This document shows, piece after piece, positions 53,425 to 62,182 of a stretch of DNA of 64,000 nt (within the stretch, counting starts at the first letter, position 1; the number at the start of each line of letters is the position of its first letter). The DNA is from Elizabethkingia sp. YR214. GTDB lineage: Bacteria; Bacteroidota; Bacteroidia; Flavobacteriales; Weeksellaceae. The DNA is taken from the NCBI RefSeq assembly GCF_003058195.1, contig NZ_QBUH01000007.1, forward strand, positions 110,997 to 174,996, given 5' to 3'. Both the position numbers and the translations under genes were made by a program. The notes beneath the pieces are model-generated. The model was given only the letters and a program-made list of their open reading frames with translations, did no database searches and was not told the DNA's origin.

Positions 53425-55170
53425 ATGAGTGCTAAAGATAATCTTTCACCAGTAGAAAAGATAAAAACCAGTAGTAACGGACTTAGGGGGACTTTGAAAG
53501 AAAGTCTTCTGGATAATTTCACTGGTGCAATTCGGGAAGATGACCAGAATCTGATAAAATTTCATGGAATGTATCAGCAGGACGACCGCGATCGCCGAGA
53601 AGAACGAGTGTCTAAAAAATTAGAATGGCTGTATTCCTTTATGATCCGTTTGCGCCTTCCGGGTGGATTTCTTACTTCAGAGCAATGGATTGGATTAAAT
53701 GAAATTGCAGGAAATTATTCTACAGGAACAATTAAAATAACAACCAGACAGACGATTCAGTTACATGGTATTCTGAAGTCGCATATCAAACCAACTATAC
53801 AGTCATTCAATCTTCAGCATCTGGATTCTATTGCAGCTTGTGGAGATGTTAACAGGAATGTGACCTGTACTTCTAATCCTTCCGAATCACCATTGCATCA
53901 GGAAGCCTATGAGCTGGCGGGTAAGATCAGTGAATTGTGCTTGCCTAAAACAAAAGCATATTATGATATTTGGATTGATGATGAATTGGTAGTAGACCGC
54001 AAAGCGGAGGAAGATCCATTATATCAGGACAGATACTTACCCCGTAAGTTAAAAATAGGAATCGCCGTTCCGCCCAATAATGATGTAGATGTTTTTATTA
54101 ATGATATTGCACTGATTGCTATTATCGAGAATGACCAAATTGTAGGCTATAATATTGCTGCAGGTGGTGGTTTGGGCTCTACGCATGGAAACGAAGCTAC
54201 TTATGCAAGATTGGCTTCAGTTCTGGGATTTGTAGATACGGAAGAAAAAGTACTGAAAGCTGTATATGAAATTATTACAGTACAGCGTGACTTTGGAAAC
54301 AGAAGCGATCGTAAGCTATCGAGACTGAAATATACAATAGACAAACTGGGAATAGAGCAATACCGTGCGGAAGTTGAAAAAAGATGTGGCTTTAGCTTTG
54401 AACCTGCCAGAGAATACCACTTTGAACAGCGAAAAGACCGCTATGGCTGGGTGAAAAACCATGAAGGTAAATGGTTTTATACAATATTTGTAGAGCATGG
54501 AAGAGTATTGGACGAAGCTGTAGGTTCGCAGATACTTGTTGAAAACGATAGTGTAGATTCAGCTATCCAGACAGATGAGGTGAGCCAGAATTACTATCCA
54601 CTAAAATCAGGATTATTAAAGATTGCCGAAACCGGAAAAGCCAATTTCCGTTTCACTTGTAACCAGAATCTTATTGTTTCCGATGTTCATGAAAATGACA
54701 AAGCAGAAATAGAACAAATCCTTAAAGAATATGGAATTTCTGATTATACAGAAAAGGCCAGTGCATTACGTAAAAACTCTGTAGCCTGTGTTGCCTTCAA
54801 TACCTGCTCTCTTGCATTAGCAGAAGGCCAGCGTTATTTACCGACTTTAGTAACAAGGATAGAACCTCTATTGGAAAAGTATGGTCTTTTTGAAGAAGAC
54901 ATCACCATCAGAATGACTGGCTGTCCTAATGGATGTGGCAGATCTCCAAATGCAGAAATAGGTTTTGTAGGTACCGCTTATGGAAAATACAATCTGCATA
55001 TTGGCGGAGACAGATTAGGTACCCGTCTAAATACTAAATACAAAGACAACATTGGTGAAGATGAAATCCTGAAAACACTGGATGAACTTCTCGGAATATA
55101 TGTACAGAAAAGAGAAGCTGAAGAAACTTTCGGAGATTTCTCATACCGCTACTTACAAATCACAAAATAA
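53425..55170 (+). CDS. cysI: Sulfite reductase hemoprotein subunit (CysI-like)
   Basis: Reduces sulfite to sulfide by six electrons at a coupled siroheme-[4Fe-4S] centre. 581 residues with two ferredoxin-like and two siroheme-binding halves: RLRLPGGFLTSEQW, TTRQTIQLHGI, GDVNRNVTCTSNP and the cluster cysteines Cys455, Cys461 (CVAFNTC) and Cys500, Cys504 (TGCPNGC). The CX5C...CX3C spacing is standard. It follows the flavoprotein and precedes a Cys-rich small reading frame by 4 bases. Confidence 0.93.
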   Translation: MSAKDNLSPVEKIKTSSNGLRGTLKESLLDNFTGAIREDDQNLIKFHGMYQQDDRDRREERVSKKLEWLYSFMIRLRLPGGFLTSEQWIGLNEIAGNYSTGTIKITTRQTIQLHGILKSHIKPTIQSFNLQHLDSIAACGDVNRNVTCTSNPSESPLHQEAYELAGKISELCLPKTKAYYDIWIDDELVVDRKAEEDPLYQDRYLPRKLKIGIAVPPNNDVDVFINDIALIAIIENDQIVGYNIAAGGGLGSTHGNEATYARLASVLGFVDTEEKVLKAVYEIITVQRDFGNRSDRKLSRLKYTIDKLGIEQYRAEVEKRCGFSFEPAREYHFEQRKDRYGWVKNHEGKWFYTIFVEHGRVLDEAVGSQILVENDSVDSAIQTDEVSQNYYPLKSGLLKIAETGKANFRFTCNQNLIVSDVHENDKAEIEQILKEYGISDYTEKASALRKNSVACVAFNTCSLALAEGQRYLPTLVTRIEPLLEKYGLFEEDITIRMTGCPNGCGRSPNAEIGFVGTAYGKYNLHIGGDRLGTRLNTKYKDNIGEDEILKTLDELLGIYVQKREAEETFGDFSYRYLQITK

Positions 55171-55174
55171 ATAT

Positions 55175-55258
55175 ATGATAGATCTTCTTTACCGACAGAA
55201 AAAATCTCAGAAACATTACCATCATCTTTTGGGTATACGAATGTGTATGTGTTGCTAA
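55175..55258 (+). CDS. Candidate cysteine-sensing leader peptide (27 residues)
   Basis: ATG at 55175 (4 bases after the cysI stop, so probably coupled to it) opens a 27-codon frame ending TAA 55256-55258. The product has a basic middle, a His patch (KHYHH, residues 13-17) and ends RMCMCC, i.e. three Cys codons TGT, TGT, TGC in the last four positions. It lies directly before competing hairpins and upstream of the TonB-receptor gene in a cysteine-synthesis cluster. Cys-rich upstream frames acting as attenuators are known in Actinobacteria; such a role here is inference. It could also be a chance frame. Confidence 0.5.
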   Translation: MIDLLYRQKKSQKHYHHLLGIRMCMCC

Positions 55259-55307
55259 TACCAACAGGTATGGATGTGGATAGTTCGTATTGAACTATTC
55301 CATCCAT
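55258..55307 (+). promoter_or_regulatory. Competing hairpins downstream of the leader peptide
   Basis: ATACC (55258-55262) can pair with GGTAT at 55267-55271 (loop AACA) or with an upstream GGTAT at 55232-55236 within the leader frame. A strong stem of about 15 base pairs with one bulge follows: 55270-55276 with 55301-55307, then G78-C300 and G79-T99 type pairs, and 55280-55285 with 55293-55298, loop CGTATTG. The second structure overlaps the first by two bases, so they exclude each other. No T-run follows, so a simple intrinsic terminator is not supported. Confidence 0.5.
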
Positions 55308-55348
55308 TACCAAACATAAACATACAACGTAACCTAAAAACGATTATA

Positions 55349-58237
55349 ATGAAACTACCCATACAGAGGAGTTTTCTGCAAAGAACACATCTTATATTAT
55401 TTACATTTTTATTTTTTAACCTTTTTCAGGCTCAGCAGCAATTAATAGAACTGAGCGGAATTATTAAAGATACAGACAATCATAAAGGAGTCTCAGGAGC
55501 ACAAATTCAGGTTGAAAATACTCAGGATATAGCCCTGACAAATCAAGAAGGAAATTTTAGCCTTCGTACCCGAGTGAAAATTCCTTTTAGAATTGTTATT
55601 AAAAAAGAAGGGTTTACCAGCCAGACTGTTGAGATACTTTCGTTATCTAATAAAATAACAGTAGAGCTAAACCCACAGAACACTATTATCAACGAGGTTG
55701 TTATCTCCGCATCCCGTGTTCCGGAAAAAGTACTGAAATCACCTATTGCTATAGAAAAGATAGATATTCGTACAATAAGAGAAAGCCCGGCAGCATCTTT
55801 TTACGAAACTTTGGAAAACGTGAAAGGTCTGCAGTTACTAACATCCAGCCTTACGCTCAAAGTTCCTAATTCCAGGGGTTTTAATTCACCCAATAACTTC
55901 CGGTTTATGCAGCTGGTAGATGGTGTAGATGTTCAGTCTGCAACTTTAGGTGTTCCTTTAGGAAATGCAATTGGTCCTACTGAACTAGATATTCAGTCTA
56001 TGGAGGTTACACCGGGAGCAGCATCGGCGTTGTACGGAATGAATGCAATTAATGGGCTTGCCAGTCTTCAGACCAAAGATCCATTTACATCTCAGGGACT
56101 AAGTTTTTATTTTCGAGGTGGACTGAATCATGTGGATAATGTCAATCATAAAATATCAGCATTAGGTGAAAGCGCCATCAGATTTGCCAAAACGATTACT
56201 AAAAATCTCGCGGTAAAGGTTAATGCCTCTTACTTTAGCGGTGTCGACTGGATTTCGGATAACCGTACCGATCAGAATCCTAATTCATTGATTACAGCAA
56301 ATCCTAAGTTTTCAGAACTAAATAACAATAATCCTGCGGAAGATCTATGGAATAAATATGGAGATGAGAGAAATAATCGTGTAGCTGTAAAAGTTGATTA
56401 CAATGGAAAACCAACGACTTTTAATGTATCCAGAACCGGATACTATGAAAAAGATCTGGTAAGTCCGGAAGTAAAGAATATAAAATTTGATGCTGGATTA
56501 TATTATCGTTTCGGAGACAATTGGAAAGCTTCTTATGTCTACCGTTACGGCTTGCTGGATGGAACTTTTCAACGTGGAAATAAAATCCGCTTACAGAATG
56601 CTACTGTACAAAATCATAAAGTAGAGCTTACCGGAAAAGAGCTTACAGTAAGAGCTTATGTTTCTATAGAAAATACAGGAGATTCCTATAACCTGAAACC
56701 ACTTGCAGATAATCTGGATCTTACCAATCTGTCTAATAATAACTGGAAAAATGCCTTTCAATCGGCTTTACAAAATAGCCTGAATACAGGCGTAAATCTG
56801 AATGATGCTTTTGCTTTGGCCCGCAGAGAAGCTGATAAAAACAGAGTAGTGCCGGGTACCAATGCTTTTGAGCAATTGAAAAGTACAATTATCGGAATCA
56901 ACAATTGGGATTCTGCTAATGGAGGTGTTGCAGGTGCTCCATTGACAGGAGGAGCTAAACTGGAACAAAAATCCAGATTCTATCAGGGCGAAGCCACTTA
57001 TGACTTTAGCCGTTTTGTGAAAATATTTAATCTTCTTGTTGGAGTAGATTACCGTTTATATAGTATAACTCCGGATGGTAATAACTTTGTGGATTTCAGC
57101 AGACCTGTAGATCAACGAAATGTTCCGTTATCAGATGGTACATTTGGTAAAGACGTTACTTACCAGAAATATGGTGCGTTTGCTCAGATTACAAAACTCT
57201 TCTGGGATGAGAAGCTAAAACTAAATGTAGCTTTGCGTGTTGATCGGAACCCTGAATTTAAAACCAAGTTCAATCCAAGAGTTAGTGTTGTTTACTCTCC
57301 TGTAAATCAGCACAACTTCAGAGTCTCTTTCCAGAATGGATTCCGTTTCCCGTCTTTGTTTGAAGCGCTGTCTTTTGTCAATAACGGAAATGTAAGAAGG
57401 GTAGGCGGATTGCCGATGGTTAATGAAGGTCTTGGTTATTTAGATAACTCTTATACATTGTCATCCATAGACAGATTTACATCAGCAGTTAATGCTGAGA
57501 CAGATGCCGGGAAAAATCAAAACCAGGCAGCATTAGATAATAAAAATCTTCTAGTCGTTGCCAGCTTGCAAAAATTGCAACCAGAAAGAATTAACTCTTT
57601 CGAGGTTGGTTACAAATCATTGTTATTTAACAATAGACTAGCTATAGACTGGGATTTTTATTATAATGTTTACGATGGCTTCCTTGGGCAGGTAGAAGTT
57701 GCTGTGCCTAAAAGTGGAAATGTAGGAAGTAATAATGCTGTTCTGGACATGCTAAACCGTAGTAAACAAGACAGATATAGGGTGTATACCAACAGTAATA
57801 CAACATACAAAAGTTATGGGACATCGCTGGGAATTCGTTACAACTTCCTGAAGAATTATAATATAAATGCTAATATTTCTTATAATGATCTGGCTTCTTC
57901 CAATAATAGCTCTGATCTGTTCATTACTGCTTTCAATACACCTAAATGGTCCACAAATGTAAGTTTTGGTAATCGTGAGATTATTAAAAATGTGGGGTTC
58001 ACAGTGGTGGCCAGATGGCAAAGTAAATTTTTATGGGAAAGTCCGCTAGCATCAGGAGAAATTCCTGCATTCTATACAATCGATGCACAGGTGACATGGA
58101 AATTGCCGGAGATTAATTCCAGCCTGAAAATTGGTGCAACTAATCTGCTAAACCGTCGTTATTTTCAGTATGCAGCAGGTCCCGAAATCGGTGGGTTGTA
58201 TTACCTTGCTTATACCTATGATTTAAAATTTAAATAA
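55349..58237 (+). CDS. TonB-dependent outer-membrane receptor of the sulfur cluster
   Basis: A 962-residue receptor. Start chosen at ATG 55349 (MKLPIQRSFLQR) because it gives a signal peptide (LILFTFLFFNLFQAQ); a longer frame from 55274 runs through the leader hairpin. After a carboxypeptidase-regulatory-like domain (ELSGIIKDTDNHKGVSGAQI, about 35-110), the plug has VISASRVPEKVLKSPIAIEKID and PGAASALYGMNAINGL, then a long beta-barrel ending YLAYTYDLKFK. Its place between cysI and the cysG-tauE fusion suggests uptake of a sulfur source such as a sulfonate, sulfate ester or thiol compound. Ligand not determinable. Confidence 0.87.
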   Translation: MKLPIQRSFLQRTHLILFTFLFFNLFQAQQQLIELSGIIKDTDNHKGVSGAQIQVENTQDIALTNQEGNFSLRTRVKIPFRIVIKKEGFTSQTVEILSLSNKITVELNPQNTIINEVVISASRVPEKVLKSPIAIEKIDIRTIRESPAASFYETLENVKGLQLLTSSLTLKVPNSRGFNSPNNFRFMQLVDGVDVQSATLGVPLGNAIGPTELDIQSMEVTPGAASALYGMNAINGLASLQTKDPFTSQGLSFYFRGGLNHVDNVNHKISALGESAIRFAKTITKNLAVKVNASYFSGVDWISDNRTDQNPNSLITANPKFSELNNNNPAEDLWNKYGDERNNRVAVKVDYNGKPTTFNVSRTGYYEKDLVSPEVKNIKFDAGLYYRFGDNWKASYVYRYGLLDGTFQRGNKIRLQNATVQNHKVELTGKELTVRAYVSIENTGDSYNLKPLADNLDLTNLSNNNWKNAFQSALQNSLNTGVNLNDAFALARREADKNRVVPGTNAFEQLKSTIIGINNWDSANGGVAGAPLTGGAKLEQKSRFYQGEATYDFSRFVKIFNLLVGVDYRLYSITPDGNNFVDFSRPVDQRNVPLSDGTFGKDVTYQKYGAFAQITKLFWDEKLKLNVALRVDRNPEFKTKFNPRVSVVYSPVNQHNFRVSFQNGFRFPSLFEALSFVNNGNVRRVGGLPMVNEGLGYLDNSYTLSSIDRFTSAVNAETDAGKNQNQAALDNKNLLVVASLQKLQPERINSFEVGYKSLLFNNRLAIDWDFYYNVYDGFLGQVEVAVPKSGNVGSNNAVLDMLNRSKQDRYRVYTNSNTTYKSYGTSLGIRYNFLKNYNINANISYNDLASSNNSSDLFITAFNTPKWSTNVSFGNREIIKNVGFTVVARWQSKFLWESPLASGEIPAFYTIDAQVTWKLPEINSSLKIGATNLLNRRYFQYAAGPEIGGLYYLAYTYDLKFK

Positions 58238-58239
58238 AA

Positions 58240-59751
58240 ATGAGTAACTCTTTATATCCCATATTTGTAAAGCTGGAAAGTCTTTCGTTGCTTGTTATTG
58301 GTGGCGGAAAAATTGCCTTGGAAAAATTACATTCCGTATTAGCAAATGCTCCTAAAACACCTGTGAAATTAGTAGCTAAAGAAATTATTCCTGAGGTCAG
58401 GGCATTACAACAGGAATATAAGAATCTTATTTTGGAGCAGAGAGCTTATACATATGCAGATTTTGATACTGCAGACCTTGTTATTGCAGCGGTTAATGAT
58501 CTTGTTGTAGCAGAACAAATTCGTAATGATGCTCACGTGAAAGGGGTACTTGTTAATATCGCAGATAAACCTGAGCTATGTGATTTTTATCTGGGATCCA
58601 TTGTACGTAAAGGCGAGCTGAAAATCGCAATTTCTACCAACGGAAAATCACCTACTATTGCAAAAAGACTTCGTGAAATTCTTACAGAGGCTATTCCGGA
58701 TGAGGTGGACGAGGTACTGGATAATATGCAGAATATAAGACAGCAACTGAAAGGTGATTTTGATTATAAGGTTCAGGAGCTTAACAGGCTTACTACTGAA
58801 TATTTGTCTAAAGATAAAGGAAAAGATAAGCAAACACTGGAAATAGAAAATCTGACCCGTATTACTAAGGTCGTACAGCGGAGAGCAAATATATATCTGG
58901 GGATTATTGGAGTAATGCTTCTTATCGGAATACTCGGAATTATTGTTTATCAGTTTAACTTGTGGGGAGATATTCAGGTTTTTCTTAATCAGGATGGGCA
59001 TATATTCTACTGGATGTTATTTGTCGGCTTTCTGGCAGAAATTGTTGCCGGATCCATGGGAATGGGTTACGGAGTGATCTGTACAACGGTTTTACTCTTA
59101 TTAAATGTGCCACCACCGGTAGTGAGTGCCAGTATTCACTCAGCTGAATCATTTACGACCGCAGCTGGTAGTTTCAGCCACTATAAACTGGGAAATGTAA
59201 ACAAAAAAATGGTGTGGGTGTTGGTTCCTGTAGCTGTTGTGGGGGCTATTATCGGTGCATTCACTTTATCTCATTTCGGAGAGCGTTATGCACATATCGT
59301 AAAGCCTATAATTGCCTGCTATACACTATATCTAGGACTAAATATTCTGAAAAATGCTTTTAAGAAAAAGGGGACAGCAGTAAAGACCAAAAGAAAAACG
59401 AATCTGAGAGTACTGGGACTAGTAGGTGGTTTTATAGATTCTTTTGCCGGTGGGGGCTGGGGACCTTTGGTAACCGGAACACTGATGAAAGACGGAAGAA
59501 CACCACGTTATGTAGTGGGGAGCTCTACAGTAGCTAAATTCCTGCTTACCGTAACCAGTGCCATTACTTTTATTTTTACCATTGGTATTCACCATTGGAA
59601 TATTGTATTGGGACTTTTGTTAGGCGGTATTTTTACGGCACCATTCTCAGCAATGCTTACTGCCAAACTTCCCACTAAAAAAATGTTTATCGTAGTTGGT
59701 AGTGTTGTTATTATTATGAGCCTTACAACAATTATCAAATCCCTGTTTTGA
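58240..59751 (+). CDS. Fusion of precorrin-2 dehydrogenase (CysG N-terminal) with TauE/SafE transporter
   Basis: 503 residues in two parts. Residues 1 to about 190 are a siroheme synthase N-terminal domain: VIGGGKIALEKL (NAD binding, GGG at 21-23), DLVIAAVNDL, VNIADKPELCDFYLGSIVRKG and KSPTIAKRLRE; it oxidises precorrin-2 and inserts iron. A membrane helix at about 217-238 leads to a TauE/SafE sulfite/sulfate permease domain (about 255-503) with eight helices and the paired motifs GFLAEIVAGSMGMGYG and GFIDSFAGGGWGPL. The cofactor-making and sulfur-transport functions are thus tied together. Starts 2 bases after the receptor gene. Confidence 0.9.
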   Translation: MSNSLYPIFVKLESLSLLVIGGGKIALEKLHSVLANAPKTPVKLVAKEIIPEVRALQQEYKNLILEQRAYTYADFDTADLVIAAVNDLVVAEQIRNDAHVKGVLVNIADKPELCDFYLGSIVRKGELKIAISTNGKSPTIAKRLREILTEAIPDEVDEVLDNMQNIRQQLKGDFDYKVQELNRLTTEYLSKDKGKDKQTLEIENLTRITKVVQRRANIYLGIIGVMLLIGILGIIVYQFNLWGDIQVFLNQDGHIFYWMLFVGFLAEIVAGSMGMGYGVICTTVLLLLNVPPPVVSASIHSAESFTTAAGSFSHYKLGNVNKKMVWVLVPVAVVGAIIGAFTLSHFGERYAHIVKPIIACYTLYLGLNILKNAFKKKGTAVKTKRKTNLRVLGLVGGFIDSFAGGGWGPLVTGTLMKDGRTPRYVVGSSTVAKFLLTVTSAITFIFTIGIHHWNIVLGLLLGGIFTAPFSAMLTAKLPTKKMFIVVGSVVIIMSLTTIIKSLF

Positions 59752-60399
59752 TATCAGGATTTATATTACCATAATGAAAAATTACACTAAAATATAAAAT
59801 TACAAAGGGATAATCAGGAATATATTTGATTATATAATGCCTTAAAATATATTGTGATGTAAAATAAACATTGCTTTGGTTTTGCTCAATTTTTTTAATA
59901 AGGACCGGAAGAAATATCCGGTCCTTTACGTATTTCTATACTCCGGAAATTTTTATGACCGCTTTTTTATAGATTAATAAGGAAACAGAATATTGATTTT
60001 TGAAAGGGCAGTTATAAAAGATAGTTTTGCTACTTATTGAAAACACTTCCTTTTTATCATTTTTTGTTTTCATAATATGTTTTTTGGTGAGAGATTTCTA
60101 TAGAAGTTTCCTCATTTTATTTATTGTTTGTATGTTAATTGGTTGATTTTTAATGTTTTATTTATATTTTTACATTTTATATAATGAATTTAAATAATGA
60201 TTTTAGTTTAAATTCAAATGATGATATACATGTGTGTAGGATGGTTTTTACAATATGTGTATTCGTTTTCTGAAATGCTTGAAATAATAACCGGAAAAGA
60301 AATAGTTAAACAAAAATCCCCGGTATTATAATAAAAATTACTGTTCCCTTATAGACAGGTATATACTTAATAGATTGCGAATGAATTAAAAAGAATATC
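59752..60399 (+). other. Intergenic region after the cys cluster
   Basis: About 650 bases. It holds the terminator at 59900-59926; beyond that it is AT-rich with no clear promoter. A 29-codon frame at 60184-60273 (start MNLNNDFSLNSNDD) has no family features and is probably chance. No function is assigned to the rest. Confidence 0.5.
59900..59926 (+). terminator. Hairpin terminator after the cys cluster
   Basis: AAGGACCGGA, loop AGAAATA, TCCGGTCCTT: a 10-base-pair stem, followed by only TTACG, so it may be a modest terminator. It lies 149 bases after the fusion gene. Confidence 0.65.
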
Positions 60400-61344
60400 A
60401 TGCTAAAGAAATATTGGAGTTATATCGCAAATAAAGATATAACGAGAGATATGAATAAGCTGGAAATTATACAAGCCAGAATAATTAACCAGATTATATT
60501 TCTTAAAGGAATTTTTTTTATTATAGATGCTATAAGAGACCAGGTATTCGGACTTATCACAAGCTCTTATGTTTTATTTGTAATGGGATGTTTGCTGCTC
60601 TCTTCCTTCTTTTTTGGTAAAGCTCGCTTCAATCCATATAATATATTCGCTATTTTTTTACTAATAGGGCTTATGGTTTTTTATTATGCATCCAAAGACG
60701 GATTCGATAATGGGATTACCTATTACTACTTTTCATTACTCACAATTGTGTTACTAGTACTAAATGGAAAAATAGGTGTTAGACTGATCATTGTATTCTA
60801 TACCATTATTTTTAGTTTCTTTTATATTGGTTATATCTATGACTTTTACTTCTTCGACAGTACATTACTGGTTCATAAATCCCTTGAAGATAATGTTAGA
60901 ATTATCACTTTTGTACAGGCATTTATTCTTCTGTCAGTAGCAGGTTATTTTATTGTCCTAAAACATAATCAGCTCACCGGATTGTACCAGCAGGTACTAA
61001 GGAGTGAATTTATAATATCGGAGTTGAATAAAAAGTTAAATGAGGGTATGAAAGTCGATATAGGTGATGTCGTAAAGTCGGCTATGAATAATGATGTCAC
61101 TTTTATTCCTTTATTCAAGGAAGCTTTCCCTTATTTCTATAATAATCTTGTATCTGAAAATCCCCAAATGACGAATGATGAGTTTAAATTTTGTGCATTA
61201 CTTAAATTAGGATTCCAGACTAAAGATATTGCTGAATATTGTCATTTTACTGTTCGCACCGTTCAGACAAAAAAGAACAGACTTCGAAAGTCATTTAATA
61301 TTTCTTCAGAAATGGATTTGTATACATGGATAGATAGTTTTTAA
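60400..61344 (+). CDS. Membrane-bound helix-turn-helix regulator (module 1)
   Basis: 314 residues. Residues about 30-190 form five to six membrane helices (for example IIFLKGIFFIIDAI, SYVLFVMGCLLLSSFFF, FVQAFILLSVAGYFIVL), followed by a short coiled segment and a cytoplasmic C-terminal domain. That domain (about 235-314) carries NPQMTNDEFKFCALLKL, FQTKDIAEYCHFTVRTVQTKKNRLRK and SEMDLYTWIDSF, a LuxR-like helix-turn-helix. The same domain, with the same NP-M-E-FCA-LKL pattern, ends the protein at 62556. It precedes a small motif-bearing protein. A one-component membrane sensor that controls the small gene is the simplest reading; ligand unknown. Confidence 0.75.
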   Translation: MLKKYWSYIANKDITRDMNKLEIIQARIINQIIFLKGIFFIIDAIRDQVFGLITSSYVLFVMGCLLLSSFFFGKARFNPYNIFAIFLLIGLMVFYYASKDGFDNGITYYYFSLLTIVLLVLNGKIGVRLIIVFYTIIFSFFYIGYIYDFYFFDSTLLVHKSLEDNVRIITFVQAFILLSVAGYFIVLKHNQLTGLYQQVLRSEFIISELNKKLNEGMKVDIGDVVKSAMNNDVTFIPLFKEAFPYFYNNLVSENPQMTNDEFKFCALLKLGFQTKDIAEYCHFTVRTVQTKKNRLRKSFNISSEMDLYTWIDSF

Positions 61345-61361
61345 CAGGTTTTGCCTTATGC

Positions 61362-61411
61362 TGTAGGTATGTTGTAATAGCTGTTGTATCTGTGCTGTAA
61401 TACCTGATGTA
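61362..61411 (+). promoter_or_regulatory. Five TGTA direct repeats at helical spacing, candidate operator
   Basis: TGTA occurs at 61362, 61373, 61385, 61396 and 61408, i.e. spaced 11, 12, 11 and 12 bases, so all lie on one face of the helix. The array lies between the module 1 regulator gene and the small-protein gene. A near-consensus -7 (TACTATTG, 61455-61462) follows 44 bases later. Binding by the regulator is inference. Confidence 0.4.
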
Positions 61412-61487
61412 TTCATACAGTAGCCCTTTAATAGCAATTTTTCTTTAATCTGTTTACTATTGTATTAAACTTTTCAATCATCAAATC

Positions 61488-61792
61488 ATGAAGGTATACA
61501 ATAAAAACAAAACAGATAGAGGCTGTAAGCTGGATACAATTAAAGTATCAAAAATAATTCCGGATATTGATACAACTTCTCCTACAAATGGAAATAACAT
61601 TATACAGCCCGATAGAAGTTTCCTGTGGGAATATATTCCTCCAATCATAGAAGTCACTTGGGTTGAGATGGAAAATTGCTTAGCGGCAAATTCAGGCTTT
61701 GCACTCCCGGAAAAAACAATGCACCAATAAATGAAACTTGGGACAATGCTTATGTTAAACCAGACAGCACTTCCAATTCAGGATCCTTGTAA
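61488..61792 (+). pseudogene. Small motif protein of module 1, broken by a one-base shift
   Basis: The frame from ATG 61488 runs 80 residues to TAA 61728-61730 and contains IIEVTWVEMENCLAANSGFALPEK near its end. One base back in frame, right at the A6 run 61711-61716, the sequence continues as NNAPINETWDNAYVKPDS to a stop at 61790-61792. The combined product (about 101 residues) would match the small protein at 63389 (ESIELEYGIAAGSAKVIPP ... EEWD). So one A seems missing. Causes could be a true mutation, phase variation, slippage during transcription or translation, or a sequencing error. No signal peptide is present. Confidence 0.6.
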
Positions 61793-62182
61793 ACTGGTGC
61801 ACATATGATAGAGTTCCTATCGTTGTGTAAAGAATCCTTAATTAAATAGAATTATCATCATTTGTTTGTAAAATCTGTTAGCTATTTTCCTGGGTAACCG
61901 GATATACAGGGTACCATCATTTTGTTTGTTAGCAATGTTTCAGCGGGTAGTAAAATTTTTACTACCCGTTTTTTATTAAATCTAATAAGATGTTTTTGAT
62001 GTTGCTATTCAGTTAGTTGTATTAAAAGTAATAGGTAGGGGATATATTGTTTTTGTAAATTACAGGAAAAAGTAATATATAAAGGGGGTATTGATATAGA
62101 TGTTATTCCGACAGATATCATGATTTTTGCTTAGATAAAATTCTATCCTTATTTTGAACAACAAATAATAAACAAACATATA
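61793..62182 (+). other. Intergenic region between the small-protein gene and the next short frame
   Basis: About 390 bases containing the terminator at 61944-61974 and otherwise AT-rich sequence. No coding frame with family features was seen. It links module 1 to module 2. Confidence 0.5.
61944..61974 (+). terminator. Terminator of module 1
   Basis: CGGGTAGTA and TACTACCCG pair around an AT-only loop, followed by TTTTTT. Located about 150 bases after the restored end of the small-protein frame. Confidence 0.8.

Noticed and set aside
55270..55307. Strong hairpin before the TonB receptor as an ordinary intrinsic terminator
   Set aside because: No T-run follows (TACCAAACATAAA), so it was reported as a possible regulatory structure instead.
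60184..60273. 29-codon frame MNLNNDFSLNSNDD... before the module 1 regulator
   Set aside because: No shared motif with the small proteins, and it ends in a Phe/Val-rich chance tail.
61711..61717. AAAAAAC as a canonical -1 slippery heptamer for the small protein
   Set aside because: The zero-frame codons are GAA AAA ACA, so the heptamer is not in the X-XXY-YYZ register; only a single-tRNA Lys slip or homopolymer slippage would work.
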